From contig DHDR01000025.1 in the NCBI GenBank assembly GCA_002399445.1, positions 1 through 9,193 on the forward strand: a stretch of 9,193 bases of DNA. Direction: 5' to 3'. The position numbers were made by a program, and so were the translations under genes. The stretch is from Ruminococcaceae bacterium UBA4871. Its GTDB lineage: Bacteria; Bacillota; Clostridia; Oscillospirales; Acutalibacteraceae. Each line of letters opens with the position of its first letter. Position 1 is the stretch's first letter. The notes beneath the pieces are model-generated. The model searched no databases. It was not told the DNA's origin and saw nothing but the letters and a program-made list of their open reading frames with translations. Positions 5,265 to 9,193 of this stretch are shown piece by piece.

Positions 5265-5289
5265 TAGGTAGGACAAATTGTCGCACCTA
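5265..5289. repeat. 25-nt palindrome, copy B (inverted relative to A)
   Basis: It is centred on 5277 with core GACAAATTGTC and arms TAGGT/ACCTA; 22 of the 24 positions around the centre pair. It matches copy A in 24 of 25 positions when reversed. It occupies nearly the whole gap between the hairpin at 5291-5317 and the sortase ribosome site. Confidence 0.78.
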
Positions 5290-5290
5290 C

Positions 5291-5317
5291 AAAAAAGTGC
5301 CTCCCGTTGGGAAGCAC
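5291..5317 (-). terminator. Rho-independent terminator after the GNAT gene
   Basis: On the minus strand GTGCTTCCC AAC GGGAGGCAC forms a 9-bp stem with one mismatch and is followed directly by TTTTTT. It starts 10 nt after the acetyltransferase stop. No promoter-like sequence separates it from the sortase ribosome site, so either read-through supplies the sortase operon or the hairpin acts in RNA processing. Confidence 0.8.
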
Positions 5318-5320
5318 GTT
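5297..5320 (-). repeat. 24-bp direct repeat (terminator copy 1)
   Basis: This copy matches 6371-6394 at 23 of 24 positions (minus-strand AACGTGCTTCCCAA, then C here or G there, then GGGAGGCAC). The two copies bracket the two-gene cassette of the 127-aa and GNAT genes and lie 1,074 bp apart. Confidence 0.85.
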
Positions 5321-5326
5321 CATCCA

Positions 5327-5965
5327 TTATTTTTGAAAATTCAAATCGAGTTGTAAATGGTCTTGATCATCAAGGGAGAATCCAAACCGTTTATAAAATC
5401 GGATAAGTGGTTCGCGGTATTCGGGTGACATCGGGCATAATTTTCCGCGGATTTGTGGGATTTTTAATCGTCTGGCCTCCTTGAGAAAAGCTCTCATTAA
5501 TGCTGAGCCTTGTCCTTGTCCGGTTATGATTCCCTTAAAATCGTTAATCCACACGTATTTTAGGATACCATAGACCGGTTTCCGTTCTGCCGTGTCATTC
5601 CTTTCACCTTTCAGTTCCTTGGTGCTGTCATCGTCATAATGAAAACTCGCATTTAATTCCATCCTGTCTAATAAGGGTTGCTGCTTTAAAAGATCTGTAA
5701 AATAATAAGCGACCGACTTTATACGGAATGGATGCCCGCTTTCGTCCAATTCCAACTTTTGAGATACGCAATAAAAATGAAAAGAATCACTTTCTTCACC
5801 AACGTGTGAGAATTCTATGATCTTTTCAGAAAGGCCATGAAACTTTTGCAGCCCGGAAAATGCCTTCTCATACTCTCGGCAGCATTTTTGAGCGGATTTT
5901 TCCACCGTGTAATGAGCTTCTTCCAAATATTCACATTTGTCTGGTTTACAAAAGTGAAGTTTCAT
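5327..5965 (-). CDS. GNAT-family N-acetyltransferase with N-terminal extension
   Basis: A 212-aa protein whose C-terminal half (about 80-205) is a GNAT acetyl-CoA-dependent acetyltransferase. Motif A is ITGQGQGSALMRAFLKEARR (residues 147-166), with the Q/RxxGxG/A pyrophosphate-binding loop GQGQGS. Motif B is PLIRFYKRFGF at 186-196, the usual FYxxxGF. The first 80 residues are cysteine- and glutamate-rich (CKPDKCEYLEE) and not recognised. The substrate is unknown. Its ATG overlaps the stop of the upstream 127-aa gene (ATGA), so the two are translationally coupled; AAAGGA lies upstream. The pair lies between duplicated terminator hairpins, suggesting cargo. A GNAT toxin with its partner is possible, but the 127-aa neighbour does not look like a ribbon-helix-helix antitoxin. 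Confidence 0.8.
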   Translation of the reverse strand: MKLHFCKPDKCEYLEEAHYTVEKSAQKCCREYEKAFSGLQKFHGLSEKIIEFSHVGEESDSFHFYCVSQKLELDESGHPFRIKSVAYYFTDLLKQQPLLDRMELNASFHYDDDSTKELKGERNDTAERKPVYGILKYVWINDFKGIITGQGQGSALMRAFLKEARRLKIPQIRGKLCPMSPEYREPLIRFYKRFGFSLDDQDHLQLDLNFQK

Positions 5966-6345
5966 TTCTGCTGTCCTTTCTGAAATGTAGAATTCAGTGA
6001 TTGTCGATAATCATTCCAGCGCTCGCTCAATTCCTCTTTTTGTGAAGAAGTGGTTAACGAATCGATATCCTCTTTCCAAATATCAAGAACGCTCTGGTAT
6101 TTTTCCCGGCTATGGTAATAATCTCTGGCAACACGGATCGCGTTAATGTATGCGATGTTACCAATTTCCAACCGGACGGAACGCGCAATCTCGCTCAATT
6201 GTATTCGGTTAGATAATAGCATATCCTCAATTAAAAATAAAGTCTTTTGCATCACACGATGCTGTCTGCTGACCTCTTTTCGCAGTTCGTAAACGGAATC
6301 TAACAAGTCGCAGTACTCATTCCTCGATAGTATTTTTTCTTTCAT
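5962..6345 (-). CDS. Hypothetical helical protein, 127 aa, coupled to the GNAT gene
   Basis: Not recognised. It is almost wholly charged and amphipathic, with heptad-like runs (YELRKEVSRQHRVMQKTLFLIEDMLLSN, about 19-46) that suggest an alpha-helical bundle. There is no membrane segment, signal peptide or evident DNA-binding motif. ATG 6345 has AGGAGGG 8 nt upstream. It is the first gene of the two-gene cassette and overlaps the GNAT start by 4 nt. A partner, regulator or substrate of the acetyltransferase is a reasonable inference from the coupling only. Confidence 0.68.
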   Translation of the reverse strand: MKEKILSRNEYCDLLDSVYELRKEVSRQHRVMQKTLFLIEDMLLSNRIQLSEIARSVRLEIGNIAYINAIRVARDYYHSREKYQSVLDIWKEDIDSLTTSSQKEELSERWNDYRQSLNSTFQKGQQK

Positions 6346-6365
6346 TTGAGTTTCCCTCCTATATA

Positions 6366-6395
6366 AAAACGTGCCTCCCCTTGGGAAGCACGTTT
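6366..6395 (-). terminator. Terminator-like hairpin after the 166-aa gene
   Basis: AAACGTGC and TCCC (minus strand) pair with GGGA and GCACGTTT around a short loop, extending the same stem as at 5291-5317 by 4 bp. On the minus strand TTTATAT follows. The stop codon of the 166-aa gene lies within the stem base. The ribosome site of the 127-aa gene begins only a few nt later, with no room for a promoter. Confidence 0.68.
6371..6394 (-). repeat. 24-bp direct repeat (terminator copy 2)
   Basis: The second copy of the repeat at 5297-5320, in the same orientation, 23 of 24 identical. Its presence on both sides of an unrelated gene pair fits insertion or recombination at a terminator. Confidence 0.85.
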
Positions 6396-6894
6396 ACAAT
6401 AGCTTTTTCATCAACCGATTAATCAGTTTCCTTCTCCACCGAATGCGAAAAGGTTCTTTTTTGAACACTGCTTTTAGATCAATCATACCGGTCTGCAAAA
6501 TAAATTCATGCATGGCGGCTTTATAAGAATCAAATAAGGGAGGAGTATCTGAAACTTCGCCGTTTTTATCAATGATATAAATTGCATACCGACTTTTTTC
6601 TGCTTCCAAATCATAAAAGGTCGTCAGCTGATTCCCACGGTAAGTTACCATGATATACTCGGCTGAATTATGACCGGCTGTTTCAGAATGCTGATTTGCT
6701 TTAACGAATGCGACAATTTTATTTAACTCGCTGGCTTTTTGGGCCTCTTCACCGGCAATCATCTTTACGGTAAAATCTGAAAGAATAAACCCAATTGGAA
6801 GCCCATCTTTGAGCACAAGCAGGAAACGCTTGATTTTGCCCTGGTCTTCAACTTCATATCCTAACTTTTCAAGATAAGCAGCAATTTGATCCAT
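6394..6894 (-). CDS. 166-aa paralogue of the N-terminal domain of the 511-aa protein
   Basis: The function is not recognised. Residues 8-138 align with residues 6-131 of the 511-aa neighbour. The shared pattern is YEVEDQG with YEIETIG, then FILSDFTVKMIAGEE with ILMPDLSLRMVSGQE, then TTFYDLE with TTTYDLE, ending in an (I/L)FxxxxxAxxxxxxxxGMI/GLI segment. The extreme C-terminus is strongly basic (FRIRWRRKLINRLMKKLL, 149-166) and could bind nucleic acid or membrane. No signal peptide is seen. ATG 6894 lies 2 nt after the stop of the 511-aa gene, with AAAGGGG upstream, so the two are coupled. Adjacent duplication followed by loss of the C-terminal region of the longer copy explains the arrangement. 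Confidence 0.75.
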   Translation of the reverse strand: MDQIAAYLEKLGYEVEDQGKIKRFLLVLKDGLPIGFILSDFTVKMIAGEEAQKASELNKIVAFVKANQHSETAGHNSAEYIMVTYRGNQLTTFYDLEAEKSRYAIYIIDKNGEVSDTPPLFDSYKAAMHEFILQTGMIDLKAVFKKEPFRIRWRRKLINRLMKKLL

Positions 6895-6896
6895 TG

Positions 6897-8432
6897 TTAA
6901 ACGCCCCTTTCCTGTGTATGTTCCTGCTGTGGCTGTGTGCGGCTGTTGTTGACTTGCTGTGCTTCCCGCTTGGCCGAATGCAGCTGCTGTTCCAGAGTTG
7001 GCTGTCCTGCATAATCTCCATGTTCCAGCTTTTTCTGAAATTCCTGTGGAGATATGGTTCCATAATCCTGCATCATTGCTTTCTGGAGACTTAGGGCCTG
7101 TGGAGATTCAAATCCCTGCATGGTTTGCAGTAATTGATATGCTTTTTGGAAATTAGCCTGAATAGCTTGTTCCTGACGGTTCAACTGATGTGTTTCCGAT
7201 ATAACTGGCTGAGACTGTTCGGGGAGAGGAACCGCCTTTTCCATTTCTTTGTTCGAAACTTCCGGCTGACTGAGTTTGTCCAACAGGGAGGAATCCATAT
7301 GGGTGAGTAAGCCGCGGTTCTCATAGAGCAGAGTGGAAAGTGCCTGTACTTCCGCAGCCGTCAGGAAAACTCCGTCCTCCGGTGGCGTTTCTTTTTCAAG
7401 ACTTTCCTCTTTGTAGTCCTGCTCCTGCTGTTGTTCCTGATGCTTTTCCTCTTCTTCCTTTGCTTGCAGTTTTTCAACAGCATGCTGATCAGCGGCTTCG
7501 TGAGTGACTGTTTCTGATTTCACTTGTCTGGATTCTTTTGCTTGTTGTTCCATTCCAGCCTGCAGGTCTTTTCGAATCTCTTCCTGTGCGCTGGAAAGCT
7601 GCTCCCGGTCATGGGCAGCGGCTTGTTCTGTAAAATGAATTTCTTGATTATCCGCTATGGATGCAACGTCATGGTGCTGCGTGTCTTGAATATCGACCTG
7701 CGTACCGGAGCGGCTAAAAAACATACGAACCGAGTAACCAAGATTTTGCAGCAGCTGCCGCCAGCGTGAAAGCTGCGGCGGCTGTGAAGCAACCGGTTCA
7801 TTGCTTTGCTGATAAAGATTCGTCAGCCTGCGGCGTTCGTGGAAATCATCCGAGGTAATCACAGCACGATTGTCTGTCCCAATAAAGCCAACGCTTTTCC
7901 CATTTTTGTCCATAATTTCATAACGATGTTCTTTTTCCTTTGCTTTCTGAACATGGAACCCATGCGTTTGCAGCTGTCTCAGAAAATTTTGCAGGCGGCT
8001 TTCTTTTGCCTGCTGCTGTTCGTTCAGCACTTCACCTTGAATCAGGCCGGAACGCTGCGCATACAGCTCTGCAGCTTTAGCTTGTTCATTTGAAGAAAAC
8101 AGTAAATCCGGAGATTTGTCATTTATCTGGTACACATTAAAAAGAGGCTTGTGATTTTCTAGATCGTATGTAGTGGTCAAATATACATTTTTATATTGAG
8201 ATAATTTATATCCATCCTGAAAATGTTCCATGCCCTGATTATCCAGCGAAAATTGAACCATGCTGTCCAATTCCGGCTGCACTTTTTCCTGACCGCTGAC
8301 CATTCGAAGAGACAGATCCGGCATCAGGATTGCCATAGGATTGCTGTTCCTCATAATGGTGCAGGGGAGAGTATGGTTTCCAATTGTCTCAATTTCATAG
8401 TCAGACTTCGTGATGAGGTCAAACAGGCTCAT
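6897..8432 (-). CDS. 511-aa multidomain element protein with repeated ~45-aa modules
   Basis: Not confidently assigned to a family. It begins with a domain (about 5-132) shared with the 166-aa neighbour. Two further short modules follow, at about 147-192 (LRQLQTHGFHVQKA...YEIMDKNGKSVGFIGTDNRAVI) and 221-265 (WRQLLQNLGYSVRMFF...HHDVASIADNQEI). Each has helix, then GYxV, then beta strands. Residues about 271-350 are a Gln/Glu/Lys-rich coiled-coil-like stretch (EEEEKHQEQQQEQDYKEES). The last 150 residues are helical and Gln-rich. No signal peptide or membrane helix is seen. The ATG at 8432 has GGAAGGAG upstream and overlaps the 3' end of the DUF4315-like gene by 14 nt. A cytoplasmic scaffold or transfer-associated protein is plausible from context only. 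Confidence 0.78.
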   Translation of the reverse strand: MSLFDLITKSDYEIETIGNHTLPCTIMRNSNPMAILMPDLSLRMVSGQEKVQPELDSMVQFSLDNQGMEHFQDGYKLSQYKNVYLTTTYDLENHKPLFNVYQINDKSPDLLFSSNEQAKAAELYAQRSGLIQGEVLNEQQQAKESRLQNFLRQLQTHGFHVQKAKEKEHRYEIMDKNGKSVGFIGTDNRAVITSDDFHERRRLTNLYQQSNEPVASQPPQLSRWRQLLQNLGYSVRMFFSRSGTQVDIQDTQHHDVASIADNQEIHFTEQAAAHDREQLSSAQEEIRKDLQAGMEQQAKESRQVKSETVTHEAADQHAVEKLQAKEEEEKHQEQQQEQDYKEESLEKETPPEDGVFLTAAEVQALSTLLYENRGLLTHMDSSLLDKLSQPEVSNKEMEKAVPLPEQSQPVISETHQLNRQEQAIQANFQKAYQLLQTMQGFESPQALSLQKAMMQDYGTISPQEFQKKLEHGDYAGQPTLEQQLHSAKREAQQVNNSRTQPQQEHTQERGV

Positions 8433-8676
8433 TTTTCTTCTCTCCTTCCTTTGATATTAAGTCCAGTAAGGTATCAATATCCTGTCTGCGAATAGCTTCC
8501 ATGACTTTATCCATGTCAACACCGTCCTGTACAAGAGAGTTGACCTCACTCACAATTTCAGCGTTTTTCAGTTCTTTCAGACGGGTTTCATCCTTTTTGA
8601 TTTGTTCCGTCAGGGTATCCCGTTTCTGTTGGTTTCCCTGAATTTTCTTTGTCAACTGTTCAATCTTTTTATTCAT
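8419..8676 (-). CDS. DUF4315-like small coiled-coil protein
   Basis: An 85-aa protein starting MNKKIEQLTKKIQGNQQKRD, with continuous charged heptads to about residue 38 (a coiled coil). A helical C-terminal segment follows (AEIVSEVNSLVQDGVDMDKVMEAIR). This layout, with a coiled coil followed by a short ExxxLVxxxxVxxxxLxxxI-type segment, matches DUF4315 proteins found in transfer regions of Clostridia conjugative elements (recognised from memory). The function is unknown. ATG 8676 has GGAAAGGAG 6 nt upstream. It overlaps the 511-aa gene by 14 nt and follows the partial upstream gene by 56 bp, in which palindrome C lies. Confidence 0.72.
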   Translation of the reverse strand: MNKKIEQLTKKIQGNQQKRDTLTEQIKKDETRLKELKNAEIVSEVNSLVQDGVDMDKVMEAIRRQDIDTLLDLISKEGEKKNEPV

Positions 8677-8700
8677 AACCGGCTCCTTTCCGCTTAAAAA

Positions 8701-8725
8701 TCAATACGACAATTTGTCGGACTTA
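8701..8725. repeat. 25-nt palindrome, copy C
   Basis: It is centred on 8713; CGACAATTTGTCG at 8707-8719 is a perfect dyad around one central base. It matches copy A in 18 of 25 positions, and a similar A/T-rich stretch (CTTA then TTTTTC) continues to its right in both. It lies 24 bp upstream of the DUF4315-like start, in the leader before its ribosome site. Confidence 0.68.
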
Positions 8726-8732
8726 ACGGCCC

Positions 8733-9193
8733 TTATTTTTCAGACTGAAACGGCTGCAGGGAGTAGTTGACTTTTGTATCCAGCTCTACAGTTGTCACTA
8801 TCCAATGGCCAACATTTTTACTGTCCTGCATGGTAAGACTCATCATACGGTTGGATGTATTGGTTGGGATGCTGTCCCCGGCAACAGACAGGGTGTAGTA
8901 CAGCAGGACATTTGCTTTCCCGGAAGCCAGCTTCTTTGTGTATATGCGTTTTACGGTGGCATAGGAATACATCTTTATAACGGGATGATACTCAGCCATA
9001 CGCGGCGTTACACAGCCCTTGATGGGACGGTACGTTATGTCAGGTGCAGAACTTGATGGATTTTGAGAACTGGACGCTGCCGGTTTACTGGATGCGGACT
9101 TACTGGACGGGGAGGATGCTGGTTTTGAAACAGACGGTACCGATGACGGTTGTGCAGAAGATGTTCTGGAATTTTCAGAGGGAGCAGCGGAAG
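8733..9193 (-). CDS. Ser/Pro/Ala-rich probably exported protein, C-terminal part (5' end off window)
   Basis: The frame is open to the window edge, so the gene starts beyond 9193; an ATG at 8999 lies in mid-domain and has no convincing ribosome site. The visible 152 residues are a low-complexity Ser/Pro/Ala/Lys linker of about 55 residues, then a folded segment from about DITYRPIKG to the C-terminus. That segment has alternating hydrophobic strands (VIKMYSYATVKRIY, ANVLLYYTLSVAG, HWIVTTVELDTKVNYSL). Such linkers usually connect a membrane anchor to an extracytoplasmic domain, so a surface or transfer-channel protein is likely. An NTF2-like fold, as in VirB8/TcpC proteins, is possible but unproven. 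No sorting signal is seen at the C-terminus (YSLQPFQSEK), so it is not an obvious sortase substrate. Confidence 0.7.
   Translation of the reverse strand, partial: SAAPSENSRTSSAQPSSVPSVSKPASSPSSKSASSKPAASSSQNPSSSAPDITYRPIKGCVTPRMAEYHPVIKMYSYATVKRIYTKKLASGKANVLLYYTLSVAGDSIPTNTSNRMMSLTMQDSKNVGHWIVTTVELDTKVNYSLQPFQSEK

Noticed and set aside
5327..6345. Classical TacT-like GNAT toxin with ribbon-helix-helix antitoxin
   Set aside because: The upstream 127-aa protein shows no ribbon-helix-helix pattern and is longer than such antitoxins, and the GNAT protein has an unusual N-terminal extension. Translational coupling alone is not enough.
4143..8725. CRISPR array or transposon ends as explanation of the 25-nt repeats
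   Set aside because: There are only three copies, over 1 kb apart, in mixed orientation, with no spacer regularity and no target duplications.
8733..8999. A complete 88-aa gene starting at the ATG at 8999
   Set aside because: The frame stays open to the window edge with a Ser/Pro-rich linker, and there is no convincing ribosome site before this ATG, so it is an internal methionine.
1..9193. tRNA or rRNA genes
   Set aside because: I saw no cloverleaf-like sequence with a TTC-type T arm and no rRNA-like stretch on either strand.

Overview
The window looks like part of an integrative/conjugative or similar mobile element of a low-to-moderate G+C Gram-positive anaerobe, most likely a Clostridia-class Firmicute. 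The evidence is strong AAAGGAGG-type ribosome sites before nearly every gene, a class B sortase, a DUF4315-type small coiled-coil protein, a DUF3991/TOPRIM primase-like protein and an AbrB-type regulator. No integrase, relaxase or coupling protein is visible, so the mobile-element reading rests on gene families and layout. Almost every gene lies on the minus strand and is read from high to low coordinates.

In transcription order (right to left), 9193-6394 holds the transfer-module-like genes. These are the C-terminal part of a Ser/Pro-rich probably exported protein, a DUF4315-like protein, a 511-aa multidomain protein and a 166-aa paralogue of its N-terminal domain. The last three are packed with overlaps or 2-nt gaps. 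Next, 6395-5291 is a two-gene cassette (a 127-aa helical protein and a 212-aa GNAT acetyltransferase). It is bracketed by two near-identical terminator-like hairpins and may be a later insertion. From 5241 to 2678 come a class B sortase, an 84-aa unknown, a TOPRIM protein and an AbrB-like regulator. A 25-nt palindromic element recurs three times at gene junctions (4143, 5265, 8701). From 2672 to 1641 lie two visibly A+T-richer unknown genes and a possible 10-codon leader ORF.

The most interesting segment is 1457-1640, upstream of a 297-aa protein with two tandem winged-helix domains. A near-consensus promoter on the plus strand (TTGACA, 17 bp, TATACT) points into a short hairpin-terminated transcription unit. 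A second candidate promoter on the minus strand would start the leader of the 297-aa gene at almost the same place where the plus-strand RNA ends. A large hairpin then sits between the antisense promoter and the gene's ribosome site. This matches the layout of plasmid rep genes controlled by a counter-transcribed RNA and transcriptional attenuation (pT181 and pIP501 types). I infer that the 297-aa protein is a replication-initiator-like or regulatory protein under antisense RNA control.

At the left edge, the last 20 codons of an IS3-family transposase and the terminal sequence of that IS interrupt an Amidase_6-type gene. The amidase keeps its catalytic-cysteine half and loses the rest. All functional calls come from reading motifs by eye. 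No database or folding computation was run.
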